From NCBI GenBank assembly GCA_021734255.1, contig JAIPJM010000013.1:1-64000 (forward strand): a stretch of DNA of 64,000 nucleotides, in the 5' to 3' direction. Each line of letters begins with the position of its first letter. Position 1 is the stretch's first letter. Shown here in pieces: positions 1-9,897 of the stretch. The notes under the pieces were generated by a model. The model ran no database searches. It had not been told where the DNA came from and worked only from the letters and a program-made list of their open reading frames with translations. This DNA comes from Fidelibacterota bacterium (GTDB taxonomy: Bacteria > Fidelibacterota > UBA8477 > JABMPR01). A program made the position numbers and the translations under genes.

Positions 1-50
1 AATAAACTTTTGTGAGTGTGTAGCATCTGTACCTCCGGGTTAAATCAAAA

Positions 51-93
51 CGGCTTCCGGTTACCCATTCACAATTTAGGTACCCGAAAGCCG
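51..93 (-). terminator. Probable Rho-independent terminator of the RCC1 giant gene
   Basis: On the minus strand, downstream of the stop at 126, GCGGCTTTCGGGTACC and GGTAACCGGAAGCCG can pair as an imperfect stem with a loop of about 14 nt. A TTTTGATTT stretch follows. This fits a terminator for the long gene at 126-4997. The stem has internal mismatches, so the call is moderate. Confidence 0.5.
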
Positions 94-125
94 CTTCGCA
101 GGACGAACCTACCGGAAGTACTTCC

Positions 126-3100
126 TTATTTCAGATACAACATCTTAATGGAGTTGCTATAGTTACCCGCCTGAATCCGGGCAATGTAAACACCGGTGCT
201 CACTGGCTGACCATAGTCATCCGTTCCATGCCACTGGACTTCGTAAGTTCCAGCTGATTGTCCCAGCTCGGTCATGGTGGAAACCATGCGACCTTTGATA
301 TCATAGATAGTCAAGCTGACATCCGCCACTTCAGGTAATTCATACCTTAGGGTGGTCGTTGGATTGAAGGGGTTTGGATAATTTCCGTACAGCTTATACG
401 CCGAAGGTGTCCCAACATATTCTTCGGTCGAAACTGGACGCAGACCACCGCCAAAAATAAATACAGGCGCATTAATGTTTGCATCTTCGTGCTCACCTAA
501 TTGACCCCAGGTATTATCACCCCAGGCAAACACCTGCCCAATGTCGGTCGAAACCACCGAATAAAGAGCCGCTGCTGCAATGGTTGTGACTGTGTTCTGA
601 CCCAGTTTCCCGCCAAAGGATACTGCAACTGGAATATTACTGAAGCTAACATCACTTCCAGCACCCAGCTGACCACTTGAGTTGTCACCCCAACTGTAGA
701 GCGTATTATCCGTTGCTTGAACCAGGGCAAAAGCATCTCCAGCAGTGATAGCTCTGATCAGCTTGCCAGCCAGGGCTCCATCCATGGTAACTGCGACCGG
801 GACTGAGCTGTTGCTACTCGTTCCATTTCCTAACTGTCCTTTATCATTGGTACCCCAGGCAAACACTTCGCCGGAACCTGTAAGAACCAGTGAGTAATTT
901 AATCCAGCGGCAATGGCCACGATCGCCTTGCCTGCCAATGCGCCATCCATTGTTACCGCAATCGGAACAAGACTTGAGCTTGTGGTTCCATCTCCCAACT
1001 GTCCGACAGAATTATCCCCCCAGGTATAGAGCGTGTTGTCAGAGGCCAGGGCAATTGAATGATAAAATCCTGCTGCGATAGCCTCTACAGTTTTCCCTTC
1101 AAGCAGGCCTGCCGTACTGACAGCCACAGGGACAGTCACTGCCTGGCTTGTGCTTCCAGTCCCGAGTTGACCAACATTATTAGATCCCCAACCATAGACC
1201 TTACCGTCTGAGTCCAGTACGAGGGAATGGTATAATCCACCACTGATCGCTGTAATTGTCTTCCCTGCCAGGACACCGTCCATATAGACAGCTTTTGGAG
1301 TAAAGCTCCAGTTCCTATCACCAGCACCGATCTGGCCCCAGCGGCCATAACCCCAGGTATAAAGCTGATTATCCGTGGTCAGGGCTACAAAGTGAGTAGA
1401 CGCTGCGGCGAGGGATTTAATGGTTTTGTCGGCAAGGGCACCATCCATGGTGACTGCTAGTGGTACATTGCTGGCTGCATCACTACCATTCCCCAGTTCT
1501 CCATGGGCTCCATAACCCCACCCGTACAGTTTACCGCTTGCATCAAGCGCAATACTGGAGTTTCCACCAGCCACTTGCTGAACGACTGAAATGAACTTGC
1601 CGGCACCAGTTATGCTGACACTGTCTGCCCCGCCATCACTTGTCAGAGTCAGAAATGCTGTGTAAGGTCCTTCAGCCATAGGTCTGAACTTCACTGACAG
1701 AGTTGCGCTATTTCCCGGCTCAATGATCAGTGGATCCGTAGCCACCTGGAATTGGGCTGTACTATTACCTGAAATGGTAGGAGCATTTACATGAAGATCA
1801 ATTCGGCCAGTATTCTGGACAATCACCTCTTTTGTCTTAGAATAACCAACAAGTGTCTCTTCAAATTCCAAATCACTTACCGAAACAGAAAGAGTGGGCC
1901 TTAAGACCAGACCACCACCAAAAACATAGCCTGATATGTCGGAATTCGTATTGCTTCCATTGCCCAACTGACCCTGATCATTCCAGCCCCAGGAATAGAG
2001 TTCTCCCTCAGTACTTACTGCCAGAGAGTGATAGAAACCGCTTGCAATGGCAAAGCCGGTTTTACCTGCGAGATCACCATTTGAGCTGATCAAAACGGGG
2101 ACGTTACGGTTTGTCGTCGTTCCGTCTCCTAATTGACCGTTTTCATTAAAACCCCAGGCATAAAGATCACCATCACCGGTCAATGCCAGAGAGGACCCAA
2201 CCCCTCCACCTATGGCCGCAATGCTCTTGCCCGCAAGGCCACTAGCATCAGAAACGGCAACGGGTACATTGCTATCAGAAGAATTCCCATCTCCAAGCTC
2301 ACCAAGGCCTCCACCACCCCAGGCGTACAGGCCTCCGTCAGCAGTGGCCACCATCATGTGGCGGACACCACAGGCCAGCGCCGTCACTGTCTTTCCAATA
2401 AGAGCACCTGTCATATCAACTGCAACAGGAAGAATGCTACTCGCCGTTGTACCAGTACCCAATTGACCAACATGACCCTGGCCCCAGGTATAGAGTTTTC
2501 CATCGCTGCTTTGAATTAGGTTTGAATATCCATCAGCGGCGATGGCTATAATGGTCTTGCCAGATAAAAGACCTGTCATGTCTACTTCGACGGGAACGCT
2601 ACTATCCACTTTATTGCCATTGCCCAGCTGACCTTCATTATTCATTCCCCAGGCGTATAGCTTTCCATCATCGCTCAGTGCCAAGGTATGATATTGTCCC
2701 GATGCAATATCCGTGATGACCTTTCCTGAGAGGACGCCTGTCATATCAACGGCGACTGGAATATTACTGTGTGTGGTGCTGTTGTTACCCAGTTCACCGT
2801 GATCATTCTGACCCCAGGTATAGACTTCACCCTCACTGCTTAATGCGGTAGTGGTATATTGCCCCGTTGTGATGTCTGTTATGGTCTTACCCGCCAGAAC
2901 ACCTGCTGTATCAACTTCAACGGGGATGTTGCTATCGGTGTTGCTGGCATCTCCCAACTGGCCAAAAACATTCCAGCCCATTGCATAGACCTTACCCTCA
3001 TCTGTAAGCGCTACCGAGTGGTTTCGTCCGGCTGACACCATTACTATGGGGGGGCCAGGCTTCACACCGACCCCTGCAAGGCTAACGTTAGCAATTCCGC

Positions 3101-4997
3101 CATCGCTAATGATCTCAAGACTTGCTGAGAGTCCACTCTCTTTTACTGGCCTGAATACTATGGCCAAGCCTGCACTATCTGCCGGTGCAATAGTTGGTTG
3201 AGCATCAAAGGTAAAGATATAGAATGAAGTTGAATCAGGGCCTTTAACTGTCATTGACTCAACCTGTAATACTGCATTTCCAACATTATGAATGAACACT
3301 TCCTGAAAGGTGCTATCGCCGATAAAGACCTCACTGAAATGTAGCGATGTCGGATTGGTGAATATTACAGGTATCTCTGGGATAGACCCCTGACCATTCA
3401 GGCCAACATTGGCATTGCCGCCATCACTTGTCAAACTGAAGGCAGCGATAAAAACACCGTCTGTGGTGGGTTTAAATTTAATGCTCAGTGTCGTGTCCAT
3501 TCCGGATTTAATCGTAAAGCTACCGCCGTCAAAACTGAACTGGGTCGCACCAGAACCAACGATACTGGGGACATCCACGTGCAAGGTACCAGTCCCCGCA
3601 TTCTCGACACCAATGGTTAAGCTGGCACTGTCTCCGACTGTAACTTCACCAAAGTCAACGGCAGCGGGGTTGACTACAAGCACAGGCTCTGGTGGAACGA
3701 CGCCACCATTTGCTTCAACCGGTGTGCTACGATCTTGCAGGCTCCCATCACCCAGGGCGCCCATCCAGTTGCTACCCCAGGCATAGACCTTACCTTCTGA
3801 AGTCAATACTAGATTATGCAGATCACCAGCGGCGATGGCCGTTACAGTCTTTCCATTCAACACACCACTCATATCCACAGCCACAGAACTGTCAGCATAA
3901 ACGGTGCTGAAATCAACACTTATCCAGCCATTGCCCAGCTGGCCTACTTCTGCAGAGCCAAAGGCATGCAGGGTGCCATCGGAGGCCAGAATCAGAGAGT
4001 GCTTGGCGCCTGCATCAACCAGGCCTACGATTTTACCGTTTAAGGATTGAGTCATATCTACTGCGACAGCTGTGTCAGCTTCGGCACCTGTAAAAGAAAG
4101 CACATCAAAGCCGCCATTGTTGTCACCCAGTTCACCATCCCAGTTCTTGCCCCAGGCATAGGCTTTGCCAGTATTGTCAATGACCAGAGAATGGTCTCCC
4201 TGGGCAGCCATATCAACTATGGTCTTACCACTGAGCACATGGTCCATGTCCACAGCAACTGGAACTGTGCTGCCATAAGCGGCAAAAGTATTTTCGTCAA
4301 ATCCGGCTGGTGCTCCTCTACCCAACTGGCCAAATTCATTGCTGCCCCAGGCAAACAAGCTGTCATCTGAGGTCAATACCAGGCTGTGGCTGAAGCCTGC
4401 TGAAATTTTGCTTATCGTCTTACCACTAAGGACACCACTCATATCCACAGCAACCGGAGAATAGCTGTCATTCATACTAGCGTTCCCCAATTCACCGAAC
4501 AGGTTACCGCCCCAGCCATAAAGTTTGCCATTGCTGGCCAACACGATGACATGGGCTCCGGTACTGGTAATCTGAGTAACTGTCAATCCATCAAGGGCGC
4601 CGGTCATATCGACGGCTACAGGTGTTGTGCTGAATTCCCCAAAACCGCCTGTACCATTCCCCAGTTGCCCATAGTCATTGGCCCCCCAGGCGTAAACTTT
4701 ACCATCAGTGGTCAGGGCATAACTGGTATTGAAACCTGCCACCAGGGTGTCTACAGTTTTACCATTGAGCACACCGCTCATGTCAACCATGACGGCGGCA
4801 CTATCGGCGGCGCCGAAAACGCCACCATTACCGTCGCCCAGCTCGCCGTACTCATTGGAACCCCAGGCATAAATTTTCCCGTCAGTTCCCAGAGCCAGAC
4901 TTTGAGTACCCCCGGCTGCGATCTGTGTATATGGTTGTGAATAAATTGCGCTGATCAATATCAGCAACGTGCTAAAATATTTTGCGGTCTTCCCCAT
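126..4997 (-). CDS. Giant secreted RCC1 beta-propeller / ASH-domain protein with T9SS-like C-terminal sorting domain
   Basis: A 1623-residue protein with an N-terminal signal peptide (hydrophobic residues about 8-20, then YSQ). It carries 21 RCC1-type repeats, each with a core like YAWGxNxxGQLG, in three blocks of seven: about residues 24-432, 648-1030 and 1136-1530. RCC1 domains are seven-bladed propellers, so this suggests three complete propellers. Between them lie HYDIN/ASH-like choice-of-anchor-D domains, two in tandem (about 437-645) and one at about 1031-1135. The last 80 residues hold NYPNPFNPTTT followed by a FlgD-like/type A sorting domain, as in type IX secretion cargo. The start follows GGAGGA closely. 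Surface anchoring or secretion is inferred; ligand and role are unknown. Confidence 0.93.
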   Translation of the reverse strand: MGKTAKYFSTLLILISAIYSQPYTQIAAGGTQSLALGTDGKIYAWGSNEYGELGDGNGGVFGAADSAAVMVDMSGVLNGKTVDTLVAGFNTSYALTTDGKVYAWGANDYGQLGNGTGGFGEFSTTPVAVDMTGALDGLTVTQITSTGAHVIVLASNGKLYGWGGNLFGELGNASMNDSYSPVAVDMSGVLSGKTISKISAGFSHSLVLTSDDSLFAWGSNEFGQLGRGAPAGFDENTFAAYGSTVPVAVDMDHVLSGKTIVDMAAQGDHSLVIDNTGKAYAWGKNWDGELGDNNGGFDVLSFTGAEADTAVAVDMTQSLNGKIVGLVDAGAKHSLILASDGTLHAFGSAEVGQLGNGWISVDFSTVYADSSVAVDMSGVLNGKTVTAIAAGDLHNLVLTSEGKVYAWGSNWMGALGDGSLQDRSTPVEANGGVVPPEPVLVVNPAAVDFGEVTVGDSASLTIGVENAGTGTLHVDVPSIVGSGATQFSFDGGSFTIKSGMDTTLSIKFKPTTDGVFIAAFSLTSDGGNANVGLNGQGSIPEIPVIFTNPTSLHFSEVFIGDSTFQEVFIHNVGNAVLQVESMTVKGPDSTSFYIFTFDAQPTIAPADSAGLAIVFRPVKESGLSASLEIISDGGIANVSLAGVGVKPGPPIVMVSAGRNHSVALTDEGKVYAMGWNVFGQLGDASNTDSNIPVEVDTAGVLAGKTITDITTGQYTTTALSSEGEVYTWGQNDHGELGNNSTTHSNIPVAVDMTGVLSGKVITDIASGQYHTLALSDDGKLYAWGMNNEGQLGNGNKVDSSVPVEVDMTGLLSGKTIIAIAADGYSNLIQSSDGKLYTWGQGHVGQLGTGTTASSILPVAVDMTGALIGKTVTALACGVRHMMVATADGGLYAWGGGGLGELGDGNSSDSNVPVAVSDASGLAGKSIAAIGGGVGSSLALTGDGDLYAWGFNENGQLGDGTTTNRNVPVLISSNGDLAGKTGFAIASGFYHSLAVSTEGELYSWGWNDQGQLGNGSNTNSDISGYVFGGGLVLRPTLSVSVSDLEFEETLVGYSKTKEVIVQNTGRIDLHVNAPTISGNSTAQFQVATDPLIIEPGNSATLSVKFRPMAEGPYTAFLTLTSDGGADSVSITGAGKFISVVQQVAGGNSSIALDASGKLYGWGYGAHGELGNGSDAASNVPLAVTMDGALADKTIKSLAAASTHFVALTTDNQLYTWGYGRWGQIGAGDRNWSFTPKAVYMDGVLAGKTITAISGGLYHSLVLDSDGKVYGWGSNNVGQLGTGSTSQAVTVPVAVSTAGLLEGKTVEAIAAGFYHSIALASDNTLYTWGDNSVGQLGDGTTSSSLVPIAVTMDGALAGKAIVAIAAGLNYSLVLTGSGEVFAWGTNDKGQLGNGTSSNSSVPVAVTMDGALAGKLIRAITAGDAFALVQATDNTLYSWGDNSSGQLGAGSDVSFSNIPVAVSFGGKLGQNTVTTIAAAALYSVVSTDIGQVFAWGDNTWGQLGEHEDANINAPVFIFGGGLRPVSTEEYVGTPSAYKLYGNYPNPFNPTTTLRYELPEVADVSLTIYDIKGRMVSTMTELGQSAGTYEVQWHGTDDYGQPVSTGVYIARIQAGNYSNSIKMLYLK

Positions 4998-5487
4998 GGT
5001 TCCTCCAGGTGTATTTGGGAGTCGTTCCCCCGGTTGTGTTTCATCGGTGTCTTATCTAACACCTTAATACCTCTGGAAATAAAATAGATTCCACATTAGT
5101 AATGGGGATAAAAATTGTCATGATATAATATCTTTTTTTCTTTTCCCGGATTCATGCGTACCGGCAACTATTCATACTATATATTTTTATTGTGATATTG
5201 AACTACTGCGAGACATGCTTGCAGAAAGTTTTTACTTAGAGTCTTTCGCTGATTGTTCAGCGCGCTAAACCGTGCCCAGAATACCAAGACTAATACAATT
5301 ATTAATAAATATAAAATATTAATATTAGATAATACTGCGCGCCTCAAGTTCGGCAATTCAAAACGGGAGCGAGCGAAAGGCGGAGGCGACCTGAAATAGA
5401 GGCAGGGCTTTGAGACTAGAAAAACTGGAGCTCTTTGGGGCTAAGCACCAACGGCAGACATGGTAGATACTGACGGCAAAATCCGCC
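4998..5487. other. 490-bp intergenic region upstream of the RCC1 gene
   Basis: No gene is visible. It should hold the promoter and leader of the minus-strand RCC1 gene. A weak candidate on the minus strand is ATGACA-N17-TAATGT at about 5088-5118. A very AT-rich, partly self-complementary stretch lies at about 5295-5340, and a GC-richer stretch of no recognised type at 5340-5400. Confidence 0.4.
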
Positions 5488-6468
5488 CTATTTGACCCCC
5501 AGGATCTCGCCCATCACCCAATTTGTTGCAGCCCCGGTCTCTCCCGTGCTGGGACAACTGCCCTCACCGGTTAATTCGTCCACGATCGTCTGGATCAAGG
5601 GCTGCTGGATGTGTCGTGGATTTGGTTTATTGAAAACCTCAGGCTTACCCCCACTGCCAAGATAGACCTCATCACCCGCAAAATGTGAATACGCTACATT
5701 CTTTTTGTCGCCAATGATCATGGCACCATCGATATGCTGTGACGCATGAAAAAGAAAACTTCCGGTTCCCGTTATCCCGCTGGCAAACTTAAAACTGCAA
5801 CTCACCTGGTCTTCAGCTTTATAGAGCTTTCCTACATTGGATGCATAACCAGAAACCCTCACTATAGGGCCCAGTAAGTATTGCAGCAGATCGAAAATGT
5901 GTGAGCCAAGATCATAGAAGTATCCTGCACCGGCAACTGCTGGGTCCACCCGCCAGTGGTATTTACCCTTTCGATCTATTACCTGGGGTAGATGATGGAG
6001 GGTTACATTCACACTTTGGATATTCCCCAGAATTCCTGCATCAATAAACTCCTTAACCATGGTGTAGCGGGGCAAAGACCGACGATAATATGCAACATAA
6101 AGCGGCACCCCTGCCTGTTGACAGGCCTGGATCATTTCCTGGCATTCGCTGTGTGTCATCGCCATGGGCTTTTCAACATAAACAGGTTTCCCAGCCTCGG
6201 CCACCTTCAGACAATAATCCTTATGTGAGGATGGCGGTGTGGCGATATATACTGCATTCACCTCAGGATCATTGATCAGGTCATTGGCCTTGTCGTACCA
6301 GCGTGGAACACCGTGCCGCTGAGCATAGTCCTGCGCCAGTTCACCATTGCGACGCATGACCGCAACCAGCTCCGAATTATCAACATTTTGAAGGGCGGGT
6401 CCGCTCTTAACTTCGGTCACGTCCCCACAGCCGATAATACCCCAGGATACTCTTTTCAGCTTGTCCAT
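5488..6468 (-). CDS. Gfo/Idh/MocA-family NAD(P)-dependent oxidoreductase
   Basis: About 326 residues. The N-terminal Rossmann fold has a GIIGCGDV dinucleotide-binding loop, then the family motif VEKPMA and the C-terminal GFO_IDH_MocA substrate domain (HWRVDPAVAGAGYFYDLGSH). Members oxidise or reduce sugars, inositols or related polyols with NAD(P); the substrate here is unknown. The frame opens at a GTG at 6483, but the ATG at 6468 is preferred: AGGTGG lies about 11 nt upstream and the protein then begins MDKLKRVSWG, close to the fold. It stands alone between the kinase gene and the RCC1 gene. Confidence 0.88.
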   Translation of the reverse strand: MDKLKRVSWGIIGCGDVTEVKSGPALQNVDNSELVAVMRRNGELAQDYAQRHGVPRWYDKANDLINDPEVNAVYIATPPSSHKDYCLKVAEAGKPVYVEKPMAMTHSECQEMIQACQQAGVPLYVAYYRRSLPRYTMVKEFIDAGILGNIQSVNVTLHHLPQVIDRKGKYHWRVDPAVAGAGYFYDLGSHIFDLLQYLLGPIVRVSGYASNVGKLYKAEDQVSCSFKFASGITGTGSFLFHASQHIDGAMIIGDKKNVAYSHFAGDEVYLGSGGKPEVFNKPNPRHIQQPLIQTIVDELTGEGSCPSTGETGAATNWVMGEILGVK

Positions 6469-6579
6469 GATCTTGATTTCCACCTAAATCGCTTTGATGT
6501 ATTTGTCAGCTTCATCCAGACAACCTGGCCGCATAACTCAGATATTGCTGCTGTTGGCTATACACCGACAACAAAACGC

Positions 6580-6738
6580 TTAATCTTTAAGGCTGTTGAC
6601 CAGAGCCTCTAGGAGGGCTGGGGTTTGGATTGGTTTTTGGACAAAAGCTGCTGCCAGGATCAAATCAGCTTTATGCTCCATCGCCACGACGCTAACAATT
6701 ACCACAGGTATATCTTTCGTCGCAGTTTCCCCTTTCAG
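6580..6738 (-). pseudogene. Detached C-terminal end of the histidine kinase receiver domain, beyond an in-frame TGA
   Basis: After the TGA at 6741-6739 the same reading frame stays open for 52 codons to a TAA at 6582-6580. It begins LKGETATKDIPVVIVS and includes AAFVQKPI, which is the beta-5 segment of a receiver domain with its conserved lysine (codon 6636-6634). The stop is therefore a single in-frame nonsense codon (CGA to TGA would restore Arg), not a frameshift. The stretch has no obvious start of its own and would only be translated by readthrough. Confidence 0.75.
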
Positions 6739-9621
6739 TCACGATAAAACTTCTCTCCCTGGCGTACCCTGCATTCTTAGATCCAATAAGATCAGATCCG
6801 GCAGCTCCGCTTGTGCTACATCGAATCCTTCCAGTCCATCGCGAGCCTGTAATACTGAACACCCCTCGTTTTGCAGGACTTGTCCGATCAGGATCCGGGA
6901 ATCTTTGTCATCATCGATAACCAGAATGCGCTTCCCTTCCAACGCGGCATATATGTCTTCGGTTCCTGTCTCTGGCCGCCTTGTATCTGTATCCATATTG
7001 CCTGCAGAATATTTGCCTGTGTCATCGGTAGTGTTCAGTATGATCGTAAATGTACTTCCCTCACCTACCTTGCTATCCACCGTTAATTCATAACCCATCA
7101 GCTCACAGAGGGACTTGCTAATTGCCAGTCCAAGCCCTGTCCCACCATACTGGCGAGTTGTACTGGAATCACCCTGCTGAAATTCATCAAAAATGGAAAT
7201 GAGCTTGTCTTCAGGGATACCAACCCCTGTATCTTTTACCTCAATAGAGGTTGGTATGCTCGTGCCTATAGATGTGCTTATCCTGACTGTGACACCCCCC
7301 TCAGGAGTGAACTTGACAGCATTACTGAGGAGATTAATAATGACTTGCTTTAGTTTTGCCGGATCGGTCCTTATCAGGTCGACCTTTTCAGGCATGCTGA
7401 CATTGATGTCCACCGGTTTATCCTTTACCTGCCCCCCCATCTGTTCATTGATCTTATTGATCATTTCAGGTAAGGATACATCATTTACATATTCCAGGTC
7501 TATTCGGCCAGCTTCGATCTTGGAGAGATCAAGGACATCATTTATCAAGCTGAGCAAATGCTCACCGTTTGCCAGGATTCTCTGGAGATAGTTCAGGTCA
7601 TCTTTTCCCAGCGTTTCCTTATTGTTGTTTATCAGAATATTGGAAAAACCGATAACGGAGTTTAAGGGAGTGCGCAGTTCATGGCTCATATTGGCCAGAA
7701 ATTCGCTTTTCAGTTGACTGGCTTCTTCCGCCATTTGTTTGGCAGTCAGTAGATCTTTCTCAGCTTGCTTCCTTGCAGAAATATCATGTACAACACTCTG
7801 AAAACCACTGGGCTTCCCCTGGTCATCAATCAATAGCGAGGCGAGTTGCTCCACCCATTTTTCTTCTCCGCTCTTGGTGATGATGGGAAATTCCAGAGAG
7901 GACTCCTCTTGTTGCTGTTCAAATTGGTTAACGTAAAACTCCATTACCTTGGACTTCCAATCATCACGGATCAAATCCGTAAACTTCATGTGGAGCAGCT
8001 CTTCAAAAGTATATCCAGTAAGCGTCTGGACTGAAGGATTGACGTAGGTCAATTTTCCTTGTACATCCGTAGAAAAGATCGTGCTGATCGATTCATTGAC
8101 CATCATTCTGTAATTGGCTTCGTTGGCTTTCAGGGCTGCCTGCGATATTCTACGTGTTGTGAGCACAAACGAGAGAGCAGCGGAACCAATAAGAATAAAC
8201 AGGGAAACCAGCAGGTAGAAAAATTCCAGATGATCCCATTGAGCCTTTGAGATCGAAGCTAAGCTGGATGGCGGAATATATGATATGATCTTCCAGTCAT
8301 TTTCATGTGAATCCGCCCGAGTTCGGAGTCGATCCGTCAGGGTTTTATGTTCGTCAGCTTGAGCAAGGACAAGACCAGGGGGGTGAAAGGTATCAAAAGA
8401 GAATAATCCTTCAGCATTATCTATATGACCTGACTGCGACCTTGCTATGACCTCCCAGGCATTGGGGAAATCTTTCCCAAAAGTTCGGTCCTGCTTGTCA
8501 TCATACATAAAGCCCCACTCATCATCTTCATCCTTCCCGATCAAATAATACCCCGCCGTATTCACTAGCATGAATATATTCTCACTTCGGCTTCTGCTGT
8601 TCCGGAGTTCGGAAAGTAGATTCTCTCCCCTGTAGTTGAGTATGAGAGCGCCACATTTCTCTCCCACCTCATTAAAAACGGCAGTACCGAAGCGGATCGT
8701 GGGCTTGAGGGGTTGTTCAATTTCTCCCTGCTCAACGTTAAGGTCAAACGGGGAGATGTAGATCACGTTTTTTGACAAACCTATCGTCTCCGTGAAATAA
8801 TATCTGTTCTTTTTGGACTGGAGCTGATCCTGGGGGACAGCTCTGGGAGTGCCGTTATTAAGGTTCGTTCTGACGACCTCCATGCCCCCCAGATCGAGAA
8901 ACCGGATCTGATCATAGATCATGCGACTGCTTAAAAAAACGAGATAATCATTTGCCAGATATTGTCTACCACGATCACTCAATGAATCCTGGATACTTGT
9001 CAAAACCTGTTGGTTGGATAGAAACGCCAGATCGGAGACGATATTGTTCAAATTATTATTGATAATGCTTTGTTGTCTGATAACAAACTGCCACTCTGTG
9101 TTTTTCAGGCTCTTCAGACGTGTATTCATGGTCAAGCGTCGGCTAGCCAGGAGGGCGACGAAAAATATTACCATTGATGGGAGCAGGATGGCGATAAATG
9201 TTTTCGTCAGCTGTTTTGCATTCGCCTGTAAGTTGTATGCCTGAACAGACTCTCCATTCATATACAGCGGTTTAACAACCCATAGATAAATAAGCGGGGC
9301 AGAGATCAGGCTTACGGTTGTTGCGTCAACTATAGGATCCAGGCTCGAGGGGAGCTTATGCAGCACAACGAGAAGAAGCATTGCAATAACTTCAACAACA
9401 AAGACGATTCCGGTGGTCCTCAAAGCAAAGACCATGAATTGAAGTAGTGTTTGCCTGCGTGTCTCAGGCGTGGCTATGCCACTCGCTGCATTTCGTTTGC
9501 TGATGGGTCGAACCAGGAGAAAATAGAGAACCAATACGGAGGCAAGCGACAGTAAGACTGAATCGATAATTGTGTACATCCAGTCGAACCTCACACTCTC
9601 CGACTTTAACAACACTTCCAT
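6739..9621 (-). CDS. Membrane hybrid sensor histidine kinase, receiver domain truncated by a stop codon
   Basis: 960 residues as read. Four hydrophobic segments lie in residues 16-166, a probable extracytoplasmic sensor (dCACHE-like) spans about 167-465, and a further membrane helix 466-490. A PAS domain (about 503-625) is followed by HisKA with the H-box SHELRTPLNS (phospho-acceptor His647), then HATPase_c with NLLSNAVKF, DTGVGIPE and GTGLGLAIS. The C-terminal receiver domain has the acidic VIDDD cluster and phospho-acceptor Asp947 but ends at VLS before beta-4, beta-5 and the conserved Lys. The missing 52 residues continue in frame after the TGA. The start ATG has no strong ribosome site; Met15 is an alternative. 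Signal and output partner are unknown. Confidence 0.9.
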   Translation of the reverse strand: MEVLLKSESVRFDWMYTIIDSVLLSLASVLVLYFLLVRPISKRNAASGIATPETRRQTLLQFMVFALRTTGIVFVVEVIAMLLLVVLHKLPSSLDPIVDATTVSLISAPLIYLWVVKPLYMNGESVQAYNLQANAKQLTKTFIAILLPSMVIFFVALLASRRLTMNTRLKSLKNTEWQFVIRQQSIINNNLNNIVSDLAFLSNQQVLTSIQDSLSDRGRQYLANDYLVFLSSRMIYDQIRFLDLGGMEVVRTNLNNGTPRAVPQDQLQSKKNRYYFTETIGLSKNVIYISPFDLNVEQGEIEQPLKPTIRFGTAVFNEVGEKCGALILNYRGENLLSELRNSRSRSENIFMLVNTAGYYLIGKDEDDEWGFMYDDKQDRTFGKDFPNAWEVIARSQSGHIDNAEGLFSFDTFHPPGLVLAQADEHKTLTDRLRTRADSHENDWKIISYIPPSSLASISKAQWDHLEFFYLLVSLFILIGSAALSFVLTTRRISQAALKANEANYRMMVNESISTIFSTDVQGKLTYVNPSVQTLTGYTFEELLHMKFTDLIRDDWKSKVMEFYVNQFEQQQEESSLEFPIITKSGEEKWVEQLASLLIDDQGKPSGFQSVVHDISARKQAEKDLLTAKQMAEEASQLKSEFLANMSHELRTPLNSVIGFSNILINNNKETLGKDDLNYLQRILANGEHLLSLINDVLDLSKIEAGRIDLEYVNDVSLPEMINKINEQMGGQVKDKPVDINVSMPEKVDLIRTDPAKLKQVIINLLSNAVKFTPEGGVTVRISTSIGTSIPTSIEVKDTGVGIPEDKLISIFDEFQQGDSSTTRQYGGTGLGLAISKSLCELMGYELTVDSKVGEGSTFTIILNTTDDTGKYSAGNMDTDTRRPETGTEDIYAALEGKRILVIDDDKDSRILIGQVLQNEGCSVLQARDGLEGFDVAQAELPDLILLDLRMQGTPGREVLS

Positions 9622-9897
9622 GATCAGATACTCAATAGTGAATAGGACCAGAATGATCTTCAGGACATCGACTATGACGGGTGAGATTCGCGCTCTCGTA
9701 TTTACTCCGATCTGCCTATTGGTTTCCAGGCAGTACTTTTATGCTTTGGCACTGTTTTATTTGAAGGTAGAAAATAGACATACAGGTTGAGCGATGCAAG
9801 GTGTTCGGTGTGAAAGTATAAGGCCAGGCTACCCTGCCTGCACCTTACTTGACCTGGCCATGTGGTTTTTACTCGACCATTCAACGAGATCAACCCT

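Noticed and set aside
2133-2519. Several plus-strand frames opposite the RCC1 gene
   Set aside because: They are shadows of the repetitive coding sequence: they follow the periodicity of the repeats and lack starts with ribosome sites.
6739-6741. TGA in the kinase as a selenocysteine codon
   Set aside because: Receiver domains have no selenocysteine at this position and no SECIS-like hairpin was evident; a CGA-to-TGA change is simpler.
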